DNA from: Candidatus Bipolaricaulota bacterium
Lineage (GTDB): Bacteria; Bipolaricaulota; Bipolaricaulia; UBA7950; UBA9294
Assembly (NCBI GenBank): GCA_015485945.1
Contig: WFSM01000045.1
Coordinates: 1 to 18,503 of the forward strand
DNA length: 18,503 nucleotides
Direction: 5' to 3'
Shown here: positions 1-7,774 of the stretch, in pieces
Position numbering within the stretch: the first letter of the stretch is position 1
How the letters are laid out: every line of letters begins with the position of its first letter
Made by a program: the position numbers and the translations under genes
The notes under the pieces: model-generated
Seen by the model: the letters and a program-made list of their open reading frames with translations, nothing else
What the model was told of the DNA's origin: nothing
Databases searched by the model: none

Positions 1-2
1 CC

Positions 3-1082
3 GGAAGTGTTCCGTACTCCGTTACACCGCGTATCCCGAGCCGGCGCCGGTTCATCAACCCGCACGGATGGCATGCTGATGATCTTCTCCTTATTCCGTG
101 CTTGACCAATGATCACATCATCGGACAGATCTCGGTCGACGACCCTCGTAACGGAGCGAAGCCGACTCCGGCGGACCTGCGCGAGCTGGAGCGGCTGGCC
201 GCCGTTGCCGCCGTCGCTCTTACCCAAGCGCACCAACGGGAGAACTTAAGTCAGCGCCATCGACTGTTTAGTTTTCTCACCGAAAACGCGATGACCGGCG
301 TGGTTATCGTACAAGGCGGACGTATTCGCTATGCCAACGACCGTGCTACTGAATTATTCGGGTATTCCAGCGACAATCTCCGCACGTTGGAACCGTGGTG
401 GCAGCTGTTTCACCCCAATGACCGTAGTGTCCTACAGGCAGCTGGTGAGCACATTACCCCGGGTGAATTCGAGGCGCGGGGAATTCGGCGCGACGGGGAG
501 ATCGTGTGGTTGAAACTGCAAGCGCTTGCGATGGAATACGAACGCAAGCCCGCTCTTCTTCTCAATTTGCTCGATGTCACCGACCGGGTAAAAGCCGAGC
601 TTCTCCTCAAGGAGAAAGCGTTTCGCGACCCGCTTACCGGCCTGTTTAACCGTCACTACTTCGACGAGACGATCCAACGGGAGCTCAAGCGTTCTCAGCG
701 CTACAAACGGCCATTCACTCTGATGATGACCGACCTCACGGGGTTTAAACGGGTTAACGACCGGCTTGGGCACCAAACCGGCGATCAGATCCTGCGCGAC
801 GTCGCTCAGGTGATCCAGGAACAAATCCGGGAAAGTGACTGGGTGATCCGCTACGGCGGGGATGAATTCCTCGTCATCCTCCCCGAAACTGGGGTGCAGG
901 TGGACGCCCTTGCCCAGCGCCTGCGTCGAGTTATCGCGGAATGGGCGGCGACTCGCATTCCCGATGTCGGTTTGGGAATCGACATTGGTTGGGCCACCTG
1001 GACTCCGGACAACAATCTGTCCCTGTCCCGTCTTATTCAACTTGCTGATTCCAACATGTACGCCGAAAAAGAAGCACGGTAG
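3..1082 (+). CDS. GAF-PAS-GGDEF diguanylate cyclase, 5' end outside window
   Basis: The protein should make cyclic di-GMP from two GTP. The frame is open from base 3, so the true start lies upstream; the TTG at 102 is not a believable start because it sits inside the GAF fold. In order (residues from base 3): C-terminal half of a GAF domain (about 20-80), a PAS domain with the usual FGY and D-V-T-D-R endings (about 95-195), then a GGDEF domain (about 205-358). The GGDEF domain has the DPLTGLFNR signature, the FKRVND stretch and an intact GGDEF active site at about 285-289. An RxxD (RESD) lies five residues before GGDEF, matching the product-inhibition I-site, so a feedback-controlled active enzyme is expected. 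No membrane segment is visible in the part present. What the GAF and PAS domains sense cannot be read from the sequence. Confidence 0.93.
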   Translation, partial: GSVPYSVTPRIPSRRRFINPHGWHADDLLLIPCLTNDHIIGQISVDDPRNGAKPTPADLRELERLAAVAAVALTQAHQRENLSQRHRLFSFLTENAMTGVVIVQGGRIRYANDRATELFGYSSDNLRTLEPWWQLFHPNDRSVLQAAGEHITPGEFEARGIRRDGEIVWLKLQALAMEYERKPALLLNLLDVTDRVKAELLLKEKAFRDPLTGLFNRHYFDETIQRELKRSQRYKRPFTLMMTDLTGFKRVNDRLGHQTGDQILRDVAQVIQEQIRESDWVIRYGGDEFLVILPETGVQVDALAQRLRRVIAEWAATRIPDVGLGIDIGWATWTPDNNLSLSRLIQLADSNMYAEKEAR

Positions 1083-1093
1083 CCGTCGCCGAG

Positions 1094-1306
1094 ATGTTTA
1101 AATTGGCAAAAACCTGCAAATGGTTCACTGTTTGCCCAATGAAGCGGTTTTACGAGAGTGGCAAACTGGATGAAAAATGGGTTAAGGCGTACTGTTGGGG
1201 AGACTGGGGAAAATGTGTGCGCTACCAGATGGAGGAGAGTGGAGAACCGCATCCCGATAATATGCTTCCCGACGGCACAATTAACGAGACTCTAGATGCG
1301 GGATGA
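1094..1306 (+). CDS. small four-cysteine conserved protein, function unknown
   Basis: A 70-residue soluble protein starting 11 bases after the cyclase stop, so probably co-transcribed. The SD is weak (only gag just before the ATG). It has four cysteines, C8, C14, C34 and C41 (Cx5C and Cx6C pairs), which could bind a metal or an iron-sulphur cluster. Other marks are many aromatic residues (W10, W29, W35, W38), an acidic/basic middle and a striking HPDNMLPDGT stretch at 53-62. The motif-like quality and the absence of low-complexity sequence make a real gene likely. I have the impression of similar small proteins in other anaerobes or thermophiles, but cannot name a family. Function is not assigned. 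Confidence 0.75.
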   Translation: MFKLAKTCKWFTVCPMKRFYESGKLDEKWVKAYCWGDWGKCVRYQMEESGEPHPDNMLPDGTINETLDAG

Positions 1307-1384
1307 GCTGCCACTACAGGTTGTGCGAGCGAGTTTTTTGATAAGCAAACTGCATGAAGCACACGCGCTAATGGGAAGGTAAGA

Positions 1385-2299
1385 GTGGATAATCGAGTTT
1401 ACCGCGGGTTGCACCGCGATCCCGGGACGCGGATTACCCTGATGGGAGCAGGAGTGAACATCGGGCTAATCGCGGTGAAGCTCACCGGCGGCATTCTCAC
1501 CGGCTCGATCGCATTGATCGGTGATGGTATCCATTCGATATCCGACCTCGCTACCGATCTAACCGTTCTCGCCGGCATCCGTCTTGGTGCCCGTAAGGCC
1601 GATATCTCTCATGCCTACGGACACGGACGCTATGAAACTCTCGCCGGTGGGGTGGTGGCATTGGTATTGATCATGGTGGGGGCGTACATCGCGTGGGATG
1701 CCGGAATGGCTCTGTACGACAATCACGTGTCCTATCCCGGGGGCGCCGTGGTTGTTATCGCCGCGGGTGCAATCGCGGTCAAGGAGTGGATCGCGCGCCG
1801 TACGTTGCGGGTTGCAGCAGAAGTGCGCAGTCCAGCACTGCGTGCTAACGCGTGGCATCATCGCTCTGATGCGTTGTCTTCGGTCGCCGTCCTCCTCGGT
1901 GGGATCGGCAGTCTCCTCGGGTGGGGACACGCCGATCAGGTCGCGGGGATGATCGTGGGCGGAATGGTTATCGCCGCCGGAATCAGCACCGTGGGGACAG
2001 TGATACACGAGCTATTAGAGGGAAGCTTGTCCCGCGCCGAGCTGCGCCTGATCCAACATGCAGTAGCGGAAGTGCCCAAGGTGCAGGGGTGGCACAAGCT
2101 GCGTACCCGGCGCGTGGGCAGGAACGTGTTCATCGATCTGCATGTGTTAGTCGATCCTCACATCTCCGTGCTGGAAGGGCATCGCATCTCGATGGAGGTG
2201 GAGCGCGCAATCAAAGCCGCGGTGTCTCAGTCGGCAAACGTGCTTGTACATGTCGAGCCCAATATTCCCGAGCTCGCCGCCCACGACGCTAATGATTAA
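1385..2299 (+). CDS. cation diffusion facilitator (CDF) metal exporter, probable zinc type
   Basis: A 304-residue inner-membrane metal/proton antiporter, the usual CDF length. The GTG start has a GGGAAGG SD at 1373-1379, five bases away. About six membrane segments occupy residues 15-210, followed by a cytoplasmic domain (about 215-300) with alternating His/Asp such as V-F-I-D-L-H-V-L-V-D. The transport site is visible as HSISD in segment 2 (H50, D54) and HHRSD in segment 5 (H158, D162); this HxxxD/HxxxD tetrad is typical of zinc-selective CDFs, while Fe or Mn members usually carry Asp at the first position. The family signature YGHGRYE is at 78-84. Its stop overlaps by 4 bases the stop of the glycosyltransferase on the other strand. 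Metal preference is inferred from the tetrad only. Confidence 0.92.
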   Translation: MDNRVYRGLHRDPGTRITLMGAGVNIGLIAVKLTGGILTGSIALIGDGIHSISDLATDLTVLAGIRLGARKADISHAYGHGRYETLAGGVVALVLIMVGAYIAWDAGMALYDNHVSYPGGAVVVIAAGAIAVKEWIARRTLRVAAEVRSPALRANAWHHRSDALSSVAVLLGGIGSLLGWGHADQVAGMIVGGMVIAAGISTVGTVIHELLEGSLSRAELRLIQHAVAEVPKVQGWHKLRTRRVGRNVFIDLHVLVDPHISVLEGHRISMEVERAIKAAVSQSANVLVHVEPNIPELAAHDAND

Positions 2300-3381
2300 T
2301 CCAACACGGCGGTGAGGAACCGATCGACCGATTCAGCGGTCAAATGATGCGGGGTGTATCCCGGATAATTGCGGGCGATCTCGGTATCACGGGCGAGATC
2401 GAGTTTGTCCTGGTTGATACTATAAAACACTCCGCGCTCGCGCAGCGTCTTTGCCAGGTACTCCTGTTCGGATTGGCCGGGAGTGGGGATGATAAGGGCT
2501 TGTCTTCCGATCTCGGCCAGTTCCATCAGAGTGGTATAACCGGAGCGGCAGATGACGAGCTTGGCCCGGTTGAGCATCTCTTCCTGCTGTGCGCGGTTGA
2601 GGTATGGGTAAACCTCGATCCCGTTCCCTAATTTCGGGGCAGTGCCTCCCGGGGTCCCGAGCGCGATCACAATTTTCCCGTTAAGGTTGCCCACTTGGGC
2701 CAACACCTTTTCGGCGAACATCGAACGCTGTGGCTCCGGGCCAGAGATGGTGATGAAGTAATCGATGTCTTGGGGAAGATCAAGATGGCGCACACTCGAC
2801 AGAATCCCGAGGTAAACGAGCTTATCCGGTGGGGTGAACCTGACTTTGTGGCTCATGTCGCCGCTCATCCCGCCGTCTTCGTCATCGGGGATGAGAATTT
2901 TGTGTACTGGCGAGAACCACTTTGCTAAGAACCACTCCATTATTCCCTCCATGAACGGATCCCGCCACGGTGCGATGTAGCGCGGGCTGTGGGTGATGAA
3001 GTATGAAGTGATATCGGGGCGCACGAGCCCGTTGCGGTGGTCAGTGACGATGAAGTCAAACTGTTCCTGCTGCAGCAACTGCTTAAGGCGGCGTTTTTCC
3101 CGATACCACGTCCAGATGATCCGGGGAATGTTGACGGTTGTCTTCACGTAGAAGCGGAAGCTTGATCGTGCCACGGTGGTCGGGATGTCGGGCCAGTCGA
3201 GATAATGGCAGGAATCACCGAGCTCGCCCTTGAGGACTTGGAGTGCCCCGCCGGTGGCGACGATAGTTACGTCACACCCGCGTGACAACAAACCACGGAT
3301 AAGATTAAGATCGCGAGTTGCGTGTCCCAATCCCCACGCGCTTGTTCCAAACAGCACTTTCTTGGAAGTCGTATCTTTCAT
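2296..3381 (-). CDS. MurG-like (GT28 superfamily) glycosyltransferase
   Basis: A 361-residue GT-B fold glycosyltransferase, probably using a nucleotide-sugar donor at the inner face of the membrane. The N-terminus has the glycine-rich acceptor-domain loop SAWGLGHATRD (14-24), the variant of the MurG GGxGGH loop seen in a family of uncharacterised glycosyltransferases. The C-terminal half carries the donor-site pattern R-S-G-Y-T-T-L-M-E-L at about 279-288 followed by I-I-P-T-P-G and S-E-Q-E-Y-L-A, equivalent to the sugar-nucleotide site of MurG. It is shorter and too divergent to be MurG itself. The start is supported by a GGAAAG SD just upstream. It is divergent from the acyltransferase gene at 3458, which fits a glycolipid or envelope role. 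Substrate unknown. Confidence 0.85.
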   Translation of the reverse strand: MKDTTSKKVLFGTSAWGLGHATRDLNLIRGLLSRGCDVTIVATGGALQVLKGELGDSCHYLDWPDIPTTVARSSFRFYVKTTVNIPRIIWTWYREKRRLKQLLQQEQFDFIVTDHRNGLVRPDITSYFITHSPRYIAPWRDPFMEGIMEWFLAKWFSPVHKILIPDDEDGGMSGDMSHKVRFTPPDKLVYLGILSSVRHLDLPQDIDYFITISGPEPQRSMFAEKVLAQVGNLNGKIVIALGTPGGTAPKLGNGIEVYPYLNRAQQEEMLNRAKLVICRSGYTTLMELAEIGRQALIIPTPGQSEQEYLAKTLRERGVFYSINQDKLDLARDTEIARNYPGYTPHHLTAESVDRFLTAVLD

Positions 3382-3457
3382 AACTTTCCTTTCGCTGGCA
3401 ATTTGTGTATTTTAAAGGAGGAAGTACGCTTAACACAAATAGGGGCAGGGTGACATA
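3382..3457. promoter_or_regulatory. divergent promoter region with 8-bp inverted repeat
   Basis: This gap separates the glycosyltransferase (-) and acyltransferase (+) starts. ATTTGTGT at 3401-3408 is matched exactly by its reverse complement ACACAAAT at 3433-3440, 24 bases between arms. On the minus strand TTGTGT (3438-3433) is followed 18 bases later by TAAAAT (3414-3409), a reasonable -35/-10 pair for the glycosyltransferase. On the plus strand TTGTGT (3403-3408) is followed 16 bases later by TACGCT (3425-3430), a weaker pair for the acyltransferase. The repeat may be a shared operator or simply the two -35 elements facing one another. Confidence 0.5.
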
Positions 3458-4792
3458 GTGGTGAATCATGAATTGATGACGGTTGTTCTGGCGGGAATGG
3501 CGCTTGTAACCAAAAATGTTTCCGCTCCTCGTCCGCCGTGGTGGGGGAAACTGATTCGCTTGTTCCTTGCGCTAACCTTTCCCGCCGCGCGCCACGTGTT
3601 ATTTGACCTCCAGGTGGACGGACGCTCCAATTACACCAATTCTCCGGGAACACTCATTGTGGCCAACCACAAGACCGATTTTGATATTGTCCTTCTCGCG
3701 CCCACCATCTTTTGGTCACATTACGGACGTGGCCCCGGGGGGCGGATCGCGTTTGTTGCCGCGGAGCGCATGTTCTTACCCGGGTACCTGTCCGATTACA
3801 TCCTGCACCGCCCGCAGTGGCTGCGTCGCCTTGTCTACCCCGCCAACCTCAGCGCGGTTTTGCAAGCGATTCGTGCCTACCCAATTGGCTATCTGCGCGT
3901 GCGCAAATTGAAGGCCCATCTGCGCGCGGTGCGGGATATGGTAGGGGATGTCCCGGTGGGGACCGTACTCTCCCGGCCGGTGGAAGAGGTGATCCCCGGC
4001 GCTGATCCCGATGCCCCCCTCGCGCGCGTACTCCGGTTCCAGTATCACGAGGCGCTCGATCAGGAATGGGAATTCTCCGTGCTTGCCCCGGCGATCAGGC
4101 GAAAACTGCGCACACAGCACGTGCATGAGATCATTGCCGCGCTCACCCGGTTCGCGGCGGTGCTTGATGCAGGCGATCCTCTCTACCTTGCGCCGGAAGG
4201 TGGGTTGGAGACGGACGGCAGGTTCGATGAGGCGAAGGCCGGCCTGATTCGGTTGGTGGAGATGGCGCGCGGTCCGATCGTGCTCCCGGTGAATATCACT
4301 TACGATTTCATGACCACCGGCAAGCAGCGTGCATTCCTTACGATCGGGGAGGAGTTACGTGGGGTGAAGAAATGGTCACGACGCCGGTTGGAACAGGAGA
4401 TTATTACCACTGTATCGCAACTCGGCACGATAACGTTTTCCCAGCTTGCGGCGGTGGGGTTGCGATCGCTTGTCACCCGCGGCGAGCTTGTGCATACCGG
4501 CGATCTGAAGCAGGAGATCCTGCAGACGGCGTTGGAACTGGCCGACGATGGCTACCGCGTCGACACCCACGTCTTGACCCCCGGCGGATTCGCCCGGCGA
4601 TGGCGGCAGTTCGTTGCGTACTGTACCCGCAATCAACTGCTGGAATTCATGGGGCCGTGGATCCTGTATGACCGCGCGGTGCTGTTCGGAACAGGGGATA
4701 ATAGGCGCACATCACCATGGGTGTACGCAGCAAATGAATTCGATACTATCGTGGACGCTGCTACCACCGCTCTTATCCCCGAGGAAGGGTAA
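3458..4792 (+). CDS. PlsC-like lysophospholipid acyltransferase family protein
   Basis: A 444-residue protein of the glycerolipid acyltransferase (LPLAT/PlsC) superfamily, expected to transfer an acyl chain to a lysophospholipid or glycerophosphate at the membrane. The catalytic block I, NHKTDFD, is at 70-76 with the HxxxxD pair H71 and D76. A second block, Y-L-A-P-E-G-G at 243-249, matches the phosphate-binding P-E-G-T/S motif with Gly in place of Thr/Ser. About 170 residues lie between the blocks, far more than the usual 70 or so, and about 150 residues follow, so it is much longer than a standard PlsC (about 240). The start is GTG at 3458 with an AGGG SD at 3447-3450; ATG at 3476 is an alternative. 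The 3' end overlaps the histidine kinase gene by 20 bases. The exact acceptor cannot be told. Confidence 0.82.
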   Translation: MVNHELMTVVLAGMALVTKNVSAPRPPWWGKLIRLFLALTFPAARHVLFDLQVDGRSNYTNSPGTLIVANHKTDFDIVLLAPTIFWSHYGRGPGGRIAFVAAERMFLPGYLSDYILHRPQWLRRLVYPANLSAVLQAIRAYPIGYLRVRKLKAHLRAVRDMVGDVPVGTVLSRPVEEVIPGADPDAPLARVLRFQYHEALDQEWEFSVLAPAIRRKLRTQHVHEIIAALTRFAAVLDAGDPLYLAPEGGLETDGRFDEAKAGLIRLVEMARGPIVLPVNITYDFMTTGKQRAFLTIGEELRGVKKWSRRRLEQEIITTVSQLGTITFSQLAAVGLRSLVTRGELVHTGDLKQEILQTALELADDGYRVDTHVLTPGGFARRWRQFVAYCTRNQLLEFMGPWILYDRAVLFGTGDNRRTSPWVYAANEFDTIVDAATTALIPEEG

Positions 4793-6110
4793 ATCGGAAG
4801 CACGGGCCGTTGTGCGGGATGTTCTCCGCCCAAATTCTGCCTCCGTGTGCTTCAACGAGCGCCTTGGCAATCGCCAACCCTAACCCAGAACCTCCGCTCG
4901 CCTGAGTGCGCGACGGGTCGGCACGGTAGAAGCGATCGAAGACGTGCTCCAATTCTGCCGCAGATAACTCATGGCCTGAGTTGCACACGCTTGTCTCCAC
5001 CGTATCTCCTGTTTGGCGTACCTTGACCCGGATTGCTCCACCGGCCTTGGTGTAGCGGGTTGCATTTGCCAATAGGTTGAGGAGAACTTGTTCAATCCGG
5101 TATGCGTCGCCTCGCACCGGGGAAATTCCAGCTGCAACTTCAATGTAAAAATCGATGCCCCGGTCTTCCAATTCGGGTCCGATGGTTTTTTCGATCCCGG
5201 CGATCAACTCGCGCAGATCAACGGCGGCGGGGTGAATCATCAACTGATCAGCGTCGGCAAGAGCAAGTTGGTGGAGATCATCCACCAGACGCACAGTGAG
5301 GAGCACCTTATTGTGGATGGCGCTGAGGTTCTCTGGGGTCGGCGCGATGATTCCGTCCCGCAGCCCCTCCAATCCGTTGCGCACCACGTTGAGCGGGGTG
5401 CGAAGCTCATGCGATACATCAGTAATCATCCTTCTTTTTGCGCGTTCCGCCCGTTCTAGACTCACCGCCATGTCGTTAAACGCCGCGGCAAGGCGGCCAA
5501 GCTCGTCGGTAGTTTCGACCGGCACTTGCTGTTTAAACTCTCCGTTGGCGACGGAATGAGCAGCGACGGCAAGCCGATTGATGGGACCTGTCAGCTGGCG
5601 GAGGAGGAGGAATCCAATGCCGATTCCGACGATGGCGACGGTCAACCCGGCGAGCCACAAAGAACCGGTGACGGTGCGGAGAAACCCCCGTTCCAGCGGC
5701 GAGCGCACCGGATTAGGGGGACGAAACGGGAGTAGGAACCAACTTGTCCCGTTCCTTAGAGTAACTTTGACTCCGACAGATAGTTCTTTCCCTGAGACAA
5801 CACGGCCGATAAGGTTTGGATCGGGGGCGGCCACCACCTTGCCCGCTTTATCCGTAACTATCGGCGAAAGCGGTTCGTGTTTAAGGATGCGGAGCAGTTC
5901 CTGCTCAGTGTTTGCTTCCGCCAGATAGCGAGCGGCAAAGCGAAACAAATCCTCTTTCTGGATGCGGGCGCGCGCGGAGACAAATCTGTGGAATGCCTGG
6001 TCAACTGCGAGATGAATCAACGTGTAGCCGAGAATGGTGGTTAGTAAAATAACCAAAATGAGGGAAGCGAACAACTTTGTCCGGAATGAAAGCCGCCGCA
6101 GGAGGTTCAT
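4773..6110 (-). CDS. membrane sensor histidine kinase with HAMP domain
   Basis: A 445-residue two-component sensor. Order: membrane segment (about 12-34), extracytoplasmic sensor of about 110 residues, second membrane segment (about 150-170), HAMP (about 171-222), dimerisation/phosphoacceptor domain with DVSHELRTPL and H234, then an ATPase domain with N box (L-L-N-L-L-A-N-A-T-R, about 343-352), F box (F-D-R-F-Y-R) and G2 box (G-S-G-L-G-L-A-I, 407-414). The G1 position reads N-S-G-H-E rather than DxGxG, a variant seen in some active kinases. The start ATG overlaps the response-regulator stop (ATGA), so the two are translationally coupled and clearly partners. Stimulus unknown. Confidence 0.94.
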   Translation of the reverse strand: MNLLRRLSFRTKLFASLILVILLTTILGYTLIHLAVDQAFHRFVSARARIQKEDLFRFAARYLAEANTEQELLRILKHEPLSPIVTDKAGKVVAAPDPNLIGRVVSGKELSVGVKVTLRNGTSWFLLPFRPPNPVRSPLERGFLRTVTGSLWLAGLTVAIVGIGIGFLLLRQLTGPINRLAVAAHSVANGEFKQQVPVETTDELGRLAAAFNDMAVSLERAERAKRRMITDVSHELRTPLNVVRNGLEGLRDGIIAPTPENLSAIHNKVLLTVRLVDDLHQLALADADQLMIHPAAVDLRELIAGIEKTIGPELEDRGIDFYIEVAAGISPVRGDAYRIEQVLLNLLANATRYTKAGGAIRVKVRQTGDTVETSVCNSGHELSAAELEHVFDRFYRADPSRTQASGGSGLGLAIAKALVEAHGGRIWAENIPHNGPCFRFTLPRG

Positions 6111-6805
6111 CGCGTTTTATCCCCTTTTGCCAGTTTGTATCCCACCCCAAACACGGTGAGGATGTAGCAGGGATGTTGCGGGTCGGGCTCTATCTTGTGG
6201 CGCAGTCGCTTGATGTGGGAGTCGATCGCTCGTTCAAAGCTGGCGTACGTTGTACCACGGATCGCTTCAAGAAGCTCAAGCCGGGTAAACGCTTGGCCGG
6301 GATGGCGAAGGAAAAACGCGAGAAGATCGAACTCCATTGGAGTGAGGTCAGTTATTACCCTGCCGGCGACCTCCACGATGCGCTGCTTGAGATCCAATTT
6401 GATCTCACCCGATTCAAGAATCGACTGATTACTCCCTTCGTTCCGACGGCGGAGGATCGCGCGTACTCGCGCTTCGAGCTCGCGTGCGCTGAACGGCTTG
6501 ACGACGTAGTCGTCCGCTCCAATGTCCAGCCCGGTGATGCGATCCTCCTCGTCCACGCGGGCGGTGAGCATGATGATTGGAACTGTGGATTGCGTCCGGA
6601 TGCGGCGCGCCACCTCAATCCCGTCGATTCCGGGAAGCATCCAGTCGAGCACAATTAGATCAGGGCGAAATGACGCGAACTTAGCGAGCGCTCCGGCACC
6701 ATTGCCTGCCGTTGCCACCCGGTAGCCGGCTTGCTCCAGATAGCGGCCAACAAGGGTACATACCCATTCTTCATCGTCCACGATCAAAATTCGTGCTGTC
6801 ATCAT
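6107..6805 (-). CDS. OmpR/PhoB-family response regulator
   Basis: A 232-residue DNA-binding regulator: receiver domain (about 4-120) with acidic pocket D10/D11, phosphoacceptor D54 (V-L-D-W-M-L-P-G), T81 and K103 (V-K-P-F), followed by an OmpR-type winged helix (about 135-228) with the typical ending G-V-G-Y-K-L. Two successive ATG codons begin the gene (6805-6803 and 6802-6800). The frame is open further upstream to 7147, but that part lies antisense within the next gene and across its terminator, so it is rejected. There is no SD; a TATACT box lies 4 bases before the first ATG and 7 before the second, suggesting leaderless translation. It is the first gene of the regulator-kinase operon. 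Confidence 0.95.
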   Translation of the reverse strand: MMTARILIVDDEEWVCTLVGRYLEQAGYRVATAGNGAGALAKFASFRPDLIVLDWMLPGIDGIEVARRIRTQSTVPIIMLTARVDEEDRITGLDIGADDYVVKPFSARELEARVRAILRRRNEGSNQSILESGEIKLDLKQRIVEVAGRVITDLTPMEFDLLAFFLRHPGQAFTRLELLEAIRGTTYASFERAIDSHIKRLRHKIEPDPQHPCYILTVFGVGYKLAKGDKTR

Positions 6806-6809
6806 GTTA

Positions 6810-6836
6810 AGTATACCGACTGGCGGGCGCAGGCAA
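6810..6836 (-). promoter_or_regulatory. promoter of the regulator-kinase operon, probably leaderless
   Basis: On the minus strand TATACT (6815-6810) is a 5/6 match to the -10 consensus. The best -35 is TTGCCT (6836-6831) at a short 15-base spacing. Initiation 7-8 bases after the -10 would fall at the second ATG, so the mRNA would begin with the start codon. Confidence 0.5.
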
Positions 6837-6843
6837 AGATGCC

Positions 6844-6884
6844 AAAAAAACGAAAAAAGGAGGACCCGATAGTCTGGATCCTCC
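6844..6884 (-). terminator. rho-independent terminator of the DUF4384 gene
   Basis: Read on the minus strand, GGAGGA (6884-6879) and TCCTCC (6864-6859) form a 6-bp stem that extends inward by two G-C pairs, with a loop of about 10 bases. A run of six T follows (6858-6853) and then a second T run. It lies about 40 bases after the DUF4384 stop and separates that gene from the regulator-kinase operon on the same strand. Confidence 0.85.
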
Positions 6885-6923
6885 GCGGTCGATAAGGGAG
6901 CAGAAAGCGGGTGGCTTGTTTTT

Positions 6924-7694
6924 TCAGTTGTTACCGATATGAATTTGGATTCTGAAATGCCATGCCCCATCTGGGCCGATGTACCAGCACCAGCCGCTTC
7001 CACCTGGCGGCGTTCCGTAGTGCCACTGTCCGTTGTACCAGTACCAATAACCGGAAACACACCCCGAACACGGTGGCGGGGACGGCGGCGCAGGTGGACA
7101 CGGCGGCGGACAATAACCGGGCTGAGAATAGCTATAGTTGGGGGCAATGGTAAATGACATCCATGCCGTCACCCATACGGCGCATGGAGAGCACGGGGCT
7201 GGATTTATCCCCATTATGTGCCCGCGAATCGTGTTCCCGGCGGACTGTGGATCGGAACCCACCCAGGGAAACGGCTCGGAATACTGCGTCGGCACCAGGT
7301 TAAGTGGAGCGGTACTTGCGATAATCTGAAGCTGTTCCACGCCGGTGGGGGGACTAACCACAAGCCGGTAGTTCCCGTCGGGAAGCGCATGCGTTCCGGG
7401 TGCAACGTAGTTATTGTGCGAAAATGCATTTGGGAAGATAAGGCGCACCACCCCGTTTGGCTGAATATCGTAGATGTAAACGAACGCCTGCTGATTGACG
7501 GAGAACATTATTTGGGCGTTTTCTCCGACGACATAACTTGGTTTGTTCGTCCAGATGTTGACCGTGAGTGAACCGGGAGTTGGTGCCGGTGCTGGCACGA
7601 TTCCAAGCGGGCTTGGAGCTCCGGCCACCAATGCAGCTGCGCTGATCATCCCGACGATAAACAACGCGACTGTAATGATTTTTCGTATGTTCAT
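6924..7694 (-). CDS. secreted DUF4384 protein with Pro/Cys-rich and aromatic C-terminus
   Basis: A 256-residue exported protein. A Sec signal peptide occupies residues 1-26 (M-N-I-R-K then a hydrophobic core, cleavage near A-G-A). A short Pro/Ala linker leads to a DUF4384 domain (about 42-130) with its usual pattern: V-G-E-N-A-Q-I, aromatic F-V-Y-I-Y, R-L-I-F-P-N, and S-P-P-T-G-V-E. The tail is unusual: seven cysteines (168, 171, 195, 199, 209, 212, 236), a Pro-Cys stretch at 195-209, then two W-Y-x-G...W-H-aromatic units (219-226 and 237-247). The start at 7694 has an AGGTG SD; upstream open frame is antisense to the coaE region and was excluded. It is monocistronic with its own terminator. 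DUF4384 domains occur in secreted or envelope-linked proteins; the role here is unknown. Confidence 0.85.
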   Translation of the reverse strand: MNIRKIITVALFIVGMISAAALVAGAPSPLGIVPAPAPTPGSLTVNIWTNKPSYVVGENAQIMFSVNQQAFVYIYDIQPNGVVRLIFPNAFSHNNYVAPGTHALPDGNYRLVVSPPTGVEQLQIIASTAPLNLVPTQYSEPFPWVGSDPQSAGNTIRGHIMGINPAPCSPCAVWVTAWMSFTIAPNYSYSQPGYCPPPCPPAPPSPPPCSGCVSGYWYWYNGQWHYGTPPGGSGWCWYIGPDGAWHFRIQIHIGNN

Positions 7695-7774
7695 GCTGAT
7701 CACCTCGCTTAATGTACACGGAGGACGAGAGTCTGGTTTCACATGCCGAACGGATGCAGAGATGTAGCAGCCTG

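Noticed and set aside
432..1040. 202-codon minus-strand frame
   Set aside because: Antisense shadow of the GAF-PAS-GGDEF gene, whose domain motifs are unmistakable.
1307..1384. Possible terminator or RNA between the small protein and the CDF gene
   Set aside because: A T run (near 1334) is present but no stable stem precedes it.
3413..3423. SD-like AAAGGAGGAAG on the plus strand
   Set aside because: No start codon lies at a usable distance and a stop follows; it is probably promoter sequence for the opposite strand.
6902..6921. Short hairpin AAGC...GCTT followed by a T run on the plus strand
   Set aside because: Only a 4-bp stem and no plus-strand gene upstream to terminate.
6806..7147. 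N-terminal extension of the response regulator (open frame to 7147)
   Set aside because: It lies antisense to the DUF4384 coding sequence and across its terminator, and the receiver domain begins normally at 6805.
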